A stretch of DNA of 64,000 nt from Alphaproteobacteria bacterium (GTDB taxonomy: Bacteria > Pseudomonadota > Alphaproteobacteria > Micropepsales > Micropepsaceae). This document shows, piece after piece, positions 54,430 through 62,519 of this stretch. Under the pieces are notes generated by a model. The model was not told where the DNA came from, did no database searches, and saw only the letters and a list, made by a program, of their open reading frames with translations. The position numbers were made by a program, and so were the translations under genes. Within the stretch, counting starts at the first letter, position 1, and each line of letters begins with the position of its first letter. The stretch covers positions 1 to 64,000 of the forward strand of contig CANIAL010000011.1 in NCBI GenBank assembly GCA_947465395.1, given 5' to 3'.

Positions 54430-54735
54430 CAAATAGTCTCCAGTTTCATGGGCCTAAATTATCTAGTTATTGAAAGAATTAACAATAAAAGATGGAGTTA
54501 ATAAGGTGTAAAATTTTTATCAACAAAAACTATACGTTTGTTTAGCCGAGTTATTAGGAGAAAACAAATATCATCTTTAAGAAACCACTCCGGAACCAAT
54601 GCAACCCTCTTGATTAACAAAAAAGAAAAACTAAAAGTTTTCCCTGCCGCTAAAAAAACTTTGAAGTATGCAATTTCTAACTATTAGTAGTATTTTTATA
54701 ATGAAGCTATATTTCATCGAGTAAAATTCGTTGAA
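54430..54735. other. AT-rich intergenic region upstream of the H-NS-like gene
   Basis: 306 bases between the alanine racemase stop and the H-NS-like start. Many short A and T runs are seen but no ORF. A candidate promoter for the H-NS-like gene is listed separately. Tracts of this kind are preferred targets of H-NS proteins, so autoregulation is plausible. Confidence 0.4.
54457..54485 (-). promoter_or_regulatory. Candidate promoter of the H-NS-like gene
   Basis: On the minus strand TTGTTA (54485-54480) and ATAATT (54462-54457) are 17 bases apart, about 27 bases before the ATG. The sequence around it (AGATAATTT) offers a near-consensus GATAAT box with shorter spacing. It is a pattern match only. 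Confidence 0.35.
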
Positions 54736-56019
54736 TCATATTTTCAGCATTTTTGGCAAAGAATTCCCCATTACAGCTAATAAATCGGGGCCGTACGATG
54801 AAGAATTTTGCTCAAGCTCATTTTGAGTAATGACTTCATTACCTTGTTTCCCGAAGAGCACGACCTCGTCGTTTAATTTTATAATGTCTTGATAGCCGGT
54901 TACGTCGGCCATCAAAGTATTCATTGTTACCCGTCCAATTACTGGGTAGCGGCGAGAGCCAATCAAAACTTCTGTTTTATTTTTACCGTCGCTGGAAAAA
55001 GCTGGCTCATTTGAGTGTGATAAGTTCCGGCGATAACCATCAGAATAACCGATGGGGATGTTGGCTAGCCATGATTCTCGTTTCAGCCGATATGTCCGAT
55101 CATATGACACGGTCTCGTCTGCCGGAAAATGATTTACTGCCGCCACCCGAGATTTCAAAGTCATGGTTGGCATGAAGCGAGATAGAAAATCCGCACTTGT
55201 ATCGCCATAAAGGGCGCCGCCTACACGAACCATTTCCAGGCGTGTCTGCGGATGGTGCAGTGTGGCAAAAGTGTTGGCGGTGTGACGGATGAATGCCTCT
55301 GGGGGCAATCCGTTGGACTTAAGCCAATCTACGTCCTGAGAAAAACGATTAAGCTGACGCAAAATATCGTCACTATCCTCTGTTGGGTAATGCGTCATTA
55401 GCCCAACAATTTTTAGAGGCGCGGCATTTAGAATCGTGAGTCCGTCCGCTTTTCCATATTCTGTCTTCAGCTCAACTCCATTACGGCTCATTCCATCAGA
55501 ATTCAAACACAGATGAATGGGCAACATGCGATTAGGGTGAGCGCGGCGCCATAATTGTGCGATGTGCAAAGCTGCTGCTGGATTTCCGACTAGTTCTTCT
55601 ATGTTTAAGGGGAAGGCGTCTTCAATTTCATCTACTGTTGCAGTGCGAATGCGTATCAGACGCCCCCTGAAACCCATTTCACGGGCAACCCGCGCCTCGT
55701 CATTGCTGGCAATTCCCATCTTTGAGACATTTGCTTTCAGTACTGATGGCATTAGTAGGTCAAGACCGTTGCCATACGCGTCAGCCTTCATGACAGCGCA
55801 TAATTCAGCACCGCCATCTCCCAGGATCGTTCGTATTGTCATTATATTGTGAACAAACGCCGCAGCGTCGATCTCAAACCAAGCATTGTGACGCGGTACG
55901 CTTCCGGGGCGCAGACCAAAATTGTGCGACGACAATATTGGAGCGGCCGCGGCGGGAATGCTGCCCAGTGCCGCGGCGGCGCCCACTCCAATCATAACAT
56001 TGCGGCGATTAAGTTTCAT
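54736..56019 (-). CDS. alr: Periplasmic alanine / broad-specificity amino acid racemase
   Basis: 427 residues. The N-terminus MKLNRRNVMIGVGAAAALGS has paired arginines and a hydrophobic stretch ending PAAAAP, so it is exported, probably by Tat. The PLP Lys is at 78 in CAVMKADAYGNG. The second catalytic Tyr lies near 305 in VSYDRTY, followed by IPIGYSDGYRR and VIGRVTMNTLMADVT. A signal peptide and the SYDRTY version of the Tyr motif are features of periplasmic broad-spectrum racemases rather than of cytoplasmic Alr. It makes D-amino acids or recovers them from outside. Its product may enter wall or signalling pools. Confidence 0.85.
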   Translation of the reverse strand: MKLNRRNVMIGVGAAAALGSIPAAAAPILSSHNFGLRPGSVPRHNAWFEIDAAAFVHNIMTIRTILGDGGAELCAVMKADAYGNGLDLLMPSVLKANVSKMGIASNDEARVAREMGFRGRLIRIRTATVDEIEDAFPLNIEELVGNPAAALHIAQLWRRAHPNRMLPIHLCLNSDGMSRNGVELKTEYGKADGLTILNAAPLKIVGLMTHYPTEDSDDILRQLNRFSQDVDWLKSNGLPPEAFIRHTANTFATLHHPQTRLEMVRVGGALYGDTSADFLSRFMPTMTLKSRVAAVNHFPADETVSYDRTYRLKRESWLANIPIGYSDGYRRNLSHSNEPAFSSDGKNKTEVLIGSRRYPVIGRVTMNTLMADVTGYQDIIKLNDEVVLFGKQGNEVITQNELEQNSSSYGPDLLAVMGNSLPKMLKI

Positions 56020-56212
56020 GGGGTCTCTAACTAAACCTAGTAAATGGTGATTTTATTAAGTGAAAAATAACTTATTAGAGCACCCCTTCAGAAGAAATAG
56101 GGCCCGCTTAAGGCAAGCCTTGGGAGCTAAATAAGTAATTTCAGCCAACAGTAAAAAGGAACCAACAGACCTGGCGCGCATAAAACATGATAGCTTACTA
56201 ACCTCTGAAATA

Positions 56213-56246
56213 GATAAAGCCCGCGAGAGACCTCGCGGGCTTTATC
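56213..56246 (-). terminator. Strong rho-independent terminator
   Basis: GATAAAGCCCGCGAG (56213-56227) and CTCGCGGGCTTTATC (56232-56246) form a perfect 15-base stem with a 4-base loop. The AAA/TTT ends give a U tract in either direction. It lies 15 bases behind the beta-propeller amidohydrolase gene. Confidence 0.9.
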
Positions 56247-56261
56247 TACATTTCAATAAAT

Positions 56262-59255
56262 CTAGTTTTTCGCTGCTTCCTTAGCCTTACCAGAAAGCAG
56301 ATCTTCAATAGTAAAGTGGCGACCGTTCAAAATCACGTGTTTAACGTTAAATGTATCATGAATGTTCACCAATGGGTTTCCTTCAACCAAGACGATATCC
56401 GCCAGCTTACCTGGCTGAATACTGCCGGCATCTAGGTTCAACATTTCTGCTGAATTGACAGTAGCTGTCCGGAGCACGTCATACGGGGACATTCCCATAT
56501 TGATGTAATTCTCCATTTCGCCGTGTAAGAACATTCCCTCTGGCTCATCTGTTCCAGCAGTGATGGTTGCACCTGCCTTAATGAAGTCCATGACCATTTT
56601 ACCGCTGCCGGGCGCCTTGGGCGGCACGAGCCCACGGGTCAAGCTATCATAATTGCGTATCGTGTTTTGGAGCCATGGCGGATCCAGGGCCAGCCGGGGA
56701 TCATTCTTTAGTTCTGGATGAGCAACAATCAAATCACGCATGCCACTGAAAATCATGGGTGTCATGTTGATGTGATTTTGTCCGGCAATCTGAATGACAT
56801 CTTCATACGCATTGTCGAAGGTGGCCTTCATTGAATATCCGCGGCGGCTAGTTGCCGTCGTATGTTCAACGCTGTCCATTCCATCAAAGGCTGCAGGATA
56901 AATTTCGTGACCAGTAACGGGAGCCCCAATGCCGTGAGCGTAATCAACAATCATTTTCTGCTGGACATCCGGCATGCGCACATAGGATTTGAAGATGTCA
57001 AAACCTAATACCTTACCCCTCTCTAATTCCCGCATCAGGTGAGAGTTAGATGAAATGGCGACGCCCATTTTGTAATAGGTCCTCTTCCACTCCATCAGAT
57101 GTCCGGTAGAGAATATGCGAGGTTGAATGCGGGCGCCGGCATCGCCAGCTTCGCGATCTTCAACAGCCTCATACGGCAAGTCGCCGGGATTACGCAGCGA
57201 GGTGATCCCATAAGAGAGAAAATTACGTCCCTGCTGTTCACCAAAATCACTTTGCCGATGACTATGATTTTCGATCAAACCAGGCATGGCAGTAAGATTG
57301 GGGGCTTCAATAGTGGCTTTACGCCCCGACACGTGCGGAACAATCGCTTTAATACGATTTCCAACAATTTCTATGTCGACGTCATTACGTGCAGTCTTAG
57401 CAATACCGTCTACTAGCTTGCCTACATGAACGATCATGCTCGTTTTGGGTACATAGACCGTATAATTCAGATCGAGCGGAATGGTCTGAACATCACCATT
57501 CTCTGTATCAATCAGGCGCAATTTGTCATTGGCCTGATAAAGAATGTGCCTGTTGTCACCCATCCAGTTTGGATTATAGGCAATCTCTGATGTCAGGTGA
57601 CGCACTGGCCCCTGTGGCTCACCCGTGAGTGGCGAAACAGGCCAGATCGCCAGCTGCCCTTCATAGACCCCCGCCATCTGGGTTCCGTCTGTTGACCAGA
57701 CTGGACCGTTCCAGCCCCGACTGTCGATCGACAGATTAGGCGTGGGCGCAAACCATTTATCATCTGTCGCATCGTCTTCTGACGTACCAGTAGAAGACAT
57801 TGTCAGGACTTGATTGGTTCCTTCACGATATTTTCGATTGTAAGGCGCTACCATGGCCAGCGCGATGCGCTTGCCATCCGGCGACCAAGTAGGCGTACCG
57901 GGCGCGAAGATCGACTTGTGAATAATCTTTACATCGCCAGTAGCTACATCAGCCACCGCCACGCTGGCACCCCGCCACATAGTATCTACATTGACGAAAG
58001 CAATGCGCTTGCCGTCTGGTGAGAACTGCAAAGATGTGGGCTGAGTGGTTATTTTTGTGACCTGCCTCATCTGTCCGGTCTGCATGTCCCGTATCCAGAT
58101 ATTCAGTAGACCATTGCCTCCAGCCGCGCGGTCCGTTGACCAGGCTAGGAAACGTCCATCTGGAGACCAAGTAGGATCCAGGTCATAGGATGCGTCCTTG
58201 GTTAGGTTCTCAGGCTTTCCGCCGACTGGCATTAGCCACAAGTCACCCAAAGCTACGAACGCCACGCTCTTACCATCCGGTGAAATCACAGGACGCATAA
58301 TGCCAAGAGCTTTGCGCGGTGCCTGACTGTCAAAATCTCGCTTGAAGCGAGTGTATGCAGTGCGTGGCGGCGTGATCTCTAAAGTGGCGCTGAAGGGAAC
58401 AGATTTGACCGCGCCTGAAAGCGTGCGTCGTTTTATGAGACCATCGGCAGTGTAGAAGAATTCATTGTTTGAAATCCAGCTTGGACGAAATGGAAACACC
58501 ACCTCTTTACCCGAGACAGACTTGCCATTTATTTCAAGCTTGCTGTCAACACCAACCGAGGCTTGATAAACCAGTTGCCCACCAGGGCTGATAGACGCGG
58601 CAGCAATATTGCCTTTTGAATCAGCGATTTTATGCTCTTCTTTGGTGGCTACGTTCACCGACCAGAGAGTTTTGTAAGCGTCACGGCTTGAAGTGAAGAT
58701 TATTTCCTTATCGTCTGCCGACCAAGCAGGCATCACGTCTTCGGCCGGGTTAGTTGTGAGCTGGCGCATCGCACCTGACTTCACGTCCATAACCCAAATA
58801 TTATTGTTGCTGCCTAACGGATCGCCTCGATCTGAAGAGAAAGCGATCTGGCTGCCATCGTGACTATAGATAGGTTCGCGATCGTCAAACGTACCCTCAG
58901 TCAGCATATGTTGATTGGAACCGTCCGCGCCAACCTGCCAAAGATCATATCCTCCATCGCGATAGCCAAAAAACACAATGTTTTTGCTGTCCGGAGACCA
59001 CTGCGGCTGATGGCCGTCATTGAAAATATCAGTAACTCGCTTGGCGACCCCGCCGCCAACGGGCAGGACGTAGATTGAGCCTTGCAAATCCATGGCAAGC
59101 ATCTTGCCGTCTGGCGAAACCGATACCGCCATCGACGTGCCCTGATGCACCGTGATGCTTTTAGTATGAGGGGCTGTAGGCGCTTGAGCAGATCCTGGAA
59201 GCGCGATTGCAAGCGCGCTGACACCAAGCAAAATCGAAAGAAGAGATTTGCGCAT
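56262..59255 (-). CDS. Secreted beta-propeller (PD40) amidohydrolase
   Basis: 997 residues from ATG 59255; an in-frame ATG at 59279 would add eight. Signal peptide ends PGSAQA. Residues about 45-570 are TolB/WD40-like blades with repeated SPDGK (MAVSVSPDGKMLAM, PQWSPDSKNIVFFGY, PTWSPDGRFLAWSTD). From about 610 an amidohydrolase domain follows: VDIEIVGNRIKAI, metal motif LIENHSHRQ near 660, TGHEIYP and GTDEPEGMF, ending GKLADIVLVEGNPL. The architecture occurs in secreted dipeptidase/prolidase-like hydrolases. It acts in the periplasm on peptides or similar amides. Confidence 0.88.
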   Translation of the reverse strand: MRKSLLSILLGVSALAIALPGSAQAPTAPHTKSITVHQGTSMAVSVSPDGKMLAMDLQGSIYVLPVGGGVAKRVTDIFNDGHQPQWSPDSKNIVFFGYRDGGYDLWQVGADGSNQHMLTEGTFDDREPIYSHDGSQIAFSSDRGDPLGSNNNIWVMDVKSGAMRQLTTNPAEDVMPAWSADDKEIIFTSSRDAYKTLWSVNVATKEEHKIADSKGNIAAASISPGGQLVYQASVGVDSKLEINGKSVSGKEVVFPFRPSWISNNEFFYTADGLIKRRTLSGAVKSVPFSATLEITPPRTAYTRFKRDFDSQAPRKALGIMRPVISPDGKSVAFVALGDLWLMPVGGKPENLTKDASYDLDPTWSPDGRFLAWSTDRAAGGNGLLNIWIRDMQTGQMRQVTKITTQPTSLQFSPDGKRIAFVNVDTMWRGASVAVADVATGDVKIIHKSIFAPGTPTWSPDGKRIALAMVAPYNRKYREGTNQVLTMSSTGTSEDDATDDKWFAPTPNLSIDSRGWNGPVWSTDGTQMAGVYEGQLAIWPVSPLTGEPQGPVRHLTSEIAYNPNWMGDNRHILYQANDKLRLIDTENGDVQTIPLDLNYTVYVPKTSMIVHVGKLVDGIAKTARNDVDIEIVGNRIKAIVPHVSGRKATIEAPNLTAMPGLIENHSHRQSDFGEQQGRNFLSYGITSLRNPGDLPYEAVEDREAGDAGARIQPRIFSTGHLMEWKRTYYKMGVAISSNSHLMRELERGKVLGFDIFKSYVRMPDVQQKMIVDYAHGIGAPVTGHEIYPAAFDGMDSVEHTTATSRRGYSMKATFDNAYEDVIQIAGQNHINMTPMIFSGMRDLIVAHPELKNDPRLALDPPWLQNTIRNYDSLTRGLVPPKAPGSGKMVMDFIKAGATITAGTDEPEGMFLHGEMENYINMGMSPYDVLRTATVNSAEMLNLDAGSIQPGKLADIVLVEGNPLVNIHDTFNVKHVILNGRHFTIEDLLSGKAKEAAKN

Positions 59256-59558
59256 AATTTTAACCCCCCGGTAAAACAATAATTAAAATTTATAGCAGAC
59301 AAACTTGACGGCGGGAAATTAAAAAATCGGGGCGTAGGGTCGTCATGCCTGAAGCTAACGCGATTTTTTTTGAAGCCGTCGCGTTTTAGAGGATTTGCTA
59401 CCTCGACGAGGAGCTAATCGGGTCCTAGCGGGAGAGGTCTATTAGACTTTAAAATCCGAAATTGTGGCGTAGCCAGACGCACTCTCAATTAAGTAACAAT
59501 GTTACAAAAGAAGGGGTGCCCACGCAGCGGAGTTAAGCCATTGGTATTGCTTGATTAT
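59256..59558. other. Intergenic region at the right edge of the AT-rich block
   Basis: 303 bases between the amidohydrolase start and tRNA-Ser. It holds the amidohydrolase promoter. Three small inverted repeats are present: AACGCGA/TCGCGTT (59357-59385), CCTCGACGAGG (59401-59411) and GTAAC-AAT-GTTAC (59493-59505). No gene is visible. GC content returns to the core value beyond the tRNA. Confidence 0.4.
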
Positions 59559-59648
59559 TGGCGGACAGGGTGGGATTCGAACCCACGAACCCCGTGAAGG
59601 GTCTCCGCATTTCGAGTGCGGTACATTCAACCACTCTGCCACCTGTCC
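59559..59648 (-). tRNA. tRNA-Ser (anticodon CGA)
   Basis: 90 bases including an encoded CCA. The acceptor stem GGACAGG pairs with CCTGTCC. The anticodon stem CCGCA/TGCGG encloses loop CTCGAAA with anticodon CGA, reading UCG. A long variable arm (GAGACCCTTCACGGGGTTC) and T-loop TTCGAAT confirm a serine type II tRNA. Its 3' end points to the AT-rich block, a usual position for an island insertion site. Confidence 0.95.
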
Positions 59649-59719
59649 GTGGCGGCTGAGATACCGGCTGGACCCCGCCCGTGCAAGCAAAAGCAGGTCA
59701 AAAACCCAATCTGAATTAC

Positions 59720-60529
59720 TCAATCCGGGGCGCCCGCCAGCCAGTACAGGCTGGCGTGAAAGCCCGTGAGCCGGGGGCCGATCAAATCCAGGCCCTGGCG
59801 CATCTGGGCCGCAAAGCCAAAGGGTGGGTTCAGCACCAGCAACCCGGCTCGGGCGAGCTTGCCTTCCGGAGCCGTGATGCTTGCCTCCACCGCCAGCGCC
59901 CGCGCGGCGCCGCACGTCAGCACCTCGCCGCAAAAGGCCCTGGCCTGCGCGGCTGATTTCACCGGATACCAGAGAAGATAAATGCCGGTGGCGAACCTGC
60001 GATACGCATCGCGTGCGGCGCGGGCGGCGATTTCAAACTCGTCCGGCGCTTCAAAGGGCGGGTCCAGCAGCACAAGCCCGCGCCGCTCCGGCGGCGGCAG
60101 CAAACGCGCCAGCGCGGCATAGCCATCGCCCGCCTCCACCCGCGCGCGCGCGAAAGGGGCCAGCGCGATTTTCAATGCGGCGGAATCCTCGGGATGCTTT
60201 TCGCAGGCCACCAGCCGGTCCTGTGGCCGCAGCAGCATGGCGGCGATCAGGGGCGAGCCGGGGTAATGATCCGCGCCGCGCGCCAGTTCGAGATATTTTT
60301 CCAGCGCTTCGGCGCCATGCACGCCATCAAGACGCGCGATGCCGTTCTGCGCTTCGCCCGTCTTCTGCGCTTCACCGGCGGCAAGATCGTAACGCCCGCG
60401 CCCGGCATGGCTGTCCATCACGAAGAACGGCGTTTCCTTTTTCCGCAAATGCAAAAGCGCCGTCACCAGCGCCAGATGCTTGACCACATCGGCGAAATTG
60501 CCCGCATGATAGGCGTGGCGGTAATTCAT
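59720..60529 (-). CDS. rlmJ: 23S rRNA (adenine-2030-N6)-methyltransferase RlmJ
   Basis: 269 residues. MNYRHAYHAGNFADVVKH is the conserved start of RlmJ. The SAM site is VMDSHAGRGRYDL and the N6-adenine catalytic motif is LLDPPFE (D-P-P-F) near residue 160. It modifies A2030 of 23S rRNA. Its start overlaps the stop of the DUF1272 gene (ATGA), so the pair is co-transcribed. Confidence 0.93.
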   Translation of the reverse strand: MNYRHAYHAGNFADVVKHLALVTALLHLRKKETPFFVMDSHAGRGRYDLAAGEAQKTGEAQNGIARLDGVHGAEALEKYLELARGADHYPGSPLIAAMLLRPQDRLVACEKHPEDSAALKIALAPFARARVEAGDGYAALARLLPPPERRGLVLLDPPFEAPDEFEIAARAARDAYRRFATGIYLLWYPVKSAAQARAFCGEVLTCGAARALAVEASITAPEGKLARAGLLVLNPPFGFAAQMRQGLDLIGPRLTGFHASLYWLAGAPD

Positions 60530-60789
60530 GCCGACGCTTGATTAATGGAAGATGGGCAACCATCGGGCTTGAAGACGCGGATCGTGGAAGCCGGATTTTT
60601 CGCCAGCATGGCGGGCGTGCGGATGGGCCGCGCCACCAGGTCGCCGCCGCAGTTGGGGCAGATGCCGCGCAAGCTCCCTTCCGCGCAATCGGCGCAGAAC
60701 GTGCATTCATAGGTGCAGATCCGCGCGTTAAGGGCAGAGGGCGGCAGGTCGGTGTCGCAGCATTCGCAGTTGGGGCGCAATTCCAGCAT
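60526..60789 (-). CDS. DUF1272 zinc-ribbon-like protein
   Basis: 87 residues from ATG 60789 with a perfect GGAGG five bases upstream; the start is set by the family opening MLELRPNCECCD. Eight Cys residues sit in CxxC pairs (CECC, CTYECTFCADC, CPNCGG), as in DUF1272 proteins, and probably bind zinc. The function is unknown. It leads the two-gene unit with rlmJ. Confidence 0.9.
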   Translation of the reverse strand: MLELRPNCECCDTDLPPSALNARICTYECTFCADCAEGSLRGICPNCGGDLVARPIRTPAMLAKNPASTIRVFKPDGCPSSINQASA

Positions 60790-60935
60790 GGGATACCTCC
60801 TGAATGGCGGCACGACCTTACCCGTATGGCCCGGAAAATACAGCGTAATACCGCGCGGGGCGGGTATGCGGACCTCGCGTTGACCCGGGAGAGTTGCTGG
60901 CTATATTCGCGGTTCGCCGGGCGTTCCGGCGGGAT

Positions 60936-61020
60936 GCGGGCGTGGTGGAACTGGTAGACGCGCCAGACTCAAAATCTGGTACCGCAAGGTGTGTCGGTTC
61001 GATTCCGACCGCCCGCACCA
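60936..61020 (+). tRNA. tRNA-Leu (anticodon CAA)
   Basis: 85 bases including an encoded CCA. The acceptor stem GCGGGCG pairs with CGCCCGC. The anticodon stem CCAGA/TCTGG encloses CTCAAAA with anticodon CAA, reading UUG. A long variable arm and the GGTTCGATTCC T-arm fit a leucine tRNA. Confidence 0.95.
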
Positions 61021-61048
61021 TTCGAGAAATTTGTCTCGCCAGCCAGTG

Positions 61049-61206
61049 GGCGGTCGGGTTGTTTTTTTGCCGGCTTCGCCGGCGGGGCCGCCCGCACCAA
61101 TTCAATTCCGGCAATTGCCGGAATTGAATGCCAAAGTGGCCCGCGCGGCAGCGCCTTGAGGGCCACGCGGCAGTGATGAAGAGGCGGTCGGGTTGGGCCG
61201 CCCGCA
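61049..61206. repeat. Short direct repeats behind tRNA-Leu, including its 3' end
   Basis: The tRNA 3' end CCGCCCGCACCA (61009-61020) recurs exactly at 61088-61099, and CCGCCCGCA again at 61198-61206. GGCGGTCGGGTTG occurs at 61049-61061 and 61183-61195. Repeats of a tRNA end are what repeated integration and excision leave behind, though no integrase is next to them. Confidence 0.6.
61101..61128. repeat. 28-base perfect palindrome
   Basis: The two 14-base halves (TTCAATTCCGGCAA and its reverse complement) meet without a spacer. The palindrome directly follows the second copy of the tRNA-Leu 3' end. There is no T run, so a terminator role is unlikely. Confidence 0.85.
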
Positions 61207-61228
61207 GCGATGAACAAGGGTTGATGAG

Positions 61229-62236
61229 ATGAACGCGCCAACCGCAGAATTTTCTTCAACGCCGCGCACCGACTGGACGCGTGATGAAATCGCGGCCCTG
61301 TTCGCGCTGCCCTTCCCGGAACTGATCTTCCGCGCTCAAAGCATCCATCGCCGCCACTTCGCGCCCGATGAAGTGCAGATATCAACCCTGCTTTCCATCA
61401 AGACCGGCGGTTGCCCCGAAGACTGCGCCTATTGCCCCCAAGCCGCGCAATATGACACCGGCGTCAAGGCGGAAAAGCTGATGGCGCTGGACGCCGTGCT
61501 GGCCGAGGCGCGCGCCGCGCGCGATGCCGGGGCCACGCGCTTCTGCATGGGCGCCGCATGGCGCAGCCCCAAGGACAAGGATCTGGACACGGTCTGCGCC
61601 ATGGTTGAAGGCGTCAAGGCGCTGGGCCTGGAAAGCTGCGTCACGCTTGGCATGTTGTCGCCGCCCCAGGCACAGCGCCTGAAGCAATCGGGTCTCGACT
61701 ATTACAACCACAATATCGACACCTCGCCCGAATATTATGGGCAAATCATCAGCACACGGACATACCAGGACCGGCTCGACACGCTGGCCGCCGTGCGGGA
61801 TGCGGGCGTGAATGTCTGCTGCGGCGGCATTGTCGGCATGGGCGAAAGCGCCGATGACCGCGTGGGCATGATCCATGCCCTGGCCACCCTGCCCGATCAC
61901 CCCCAAAGCGTGCCGATCAACGCGCTGGTAGCGGTGGCCGGAACCCCAGCGGCACTGGCCAAACCGCTCGATCCCATCGATTTCGTGCGCACCATCGCGG
62001 TGGCCCGCATCACCATGCCCCGCGCCGTCGTCCGCCTGTCGGCCGGGCGCGAGGCCATGAACCAGGAGACCCAGGCGCTGTGCTTCCTGGCGGGGGCCAA
62101 TTCCATATTTTATGGCGAGAAGCTGCTCACCACCCCCAACCCCCAGACCCATGCCGATGCGGCGCTTTTCGCCAAGCTGGGCCTGAAATCCATGCCGGTT
62201 TCCCACGTGGAAAACGACGAGTTCCCTCAAAATTAA
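61229..62236 (+). CDS. bioB: Biotin synthase
   Basis: 335 residues, normal length. The radical-SAM cluster motif Cys62-x3-Cys66-x2-Cys69 stands in [33 protein letters not shown] and [17 protein letters not shown] are typical BioB sequences with the residues of the second iron-sulfur cluster. It inserts sulfur into dethiobiotin. No other bio genes are adjacent. Confidence 0.97.
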   Translation: MNAPTAEFSSTPRTDWTRDEIAALFALPFPELIFRAQSIHRRHFAPDEVQISTLLSIKTGGCPEDCAYCPQAAQYDTGVKAEKLMALDAVLAEARAARDAGATRFCMGAAWRSPKDKDLDTVCAMVEGVKALGLESCVTLGMLSPPQAQRLKQSGLDYYNHNIDTSPEYYGQIISTRTYQDRLDTLAAVRDAGVNVCCGGIVGMGESADDRVGMIHALATLPDHPQSVPINALVAVAGTPAALAKPLDPIDFVRTIAVARITMPRAVVRLSAGREAMNQETQALCFLAGANSIFYGEKLLTTPNPQTHADAALFAKLGLKSMPVSHVENDEFPQN

Positions 62237-62284
62237 GGCTGGTTTCTAACAAGGTCTTAACCGGGCGCGTTCTAAGACGGACGC

Positions 62285-62485
62285 ATGAAACAGCTCTTCA
62301 TGCTGCGGGGCATTCTGGTCCTGGGCGCCGTCGTGCTCAGCCCGGCAATCGCCTATCTGGGCTTCACCCCCATGCCGGGCGATTTCGCCCTTGGCGCAGG
62401 CAACCAGCGGGTTGTCGTGCCTGTGGCGTATTCGCTGTGTGCAAGCTCGGGTCTGGCCCTTTTATATTACCTTTTGAAGCGTTAG
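62285..62485 (+). CDS. Small membrane protein
   Basis: 66 residues with AGACGGA upstream. Two hydrophobic helices are seen (RGILVLGAVVLSPAIAYLGF and VVVPVAYSLCASSGLALLYYLL), with a short loop between them. No family is recognised. It lies between bioB and purH in the same direction, so it may belong to that transcript. Confidence 0.55.
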   Translation: MKQLFMLRGILVLGAVVLSPAIAYLGFTPMPGDFALGAGNQRVVVPVAYSLCASSGLALLYYLLKR

Positions 62486-62519
62486 AGCGGTCGGGCACAC
62501 TAGCCCGCGAGTCCGCCCA

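Noticed and set aside
61101..61128. Palindrome as a transcription terminator
   Set aside because: There is no T tract on either side and the stem has no loop; a repeat or binding site is more likely.
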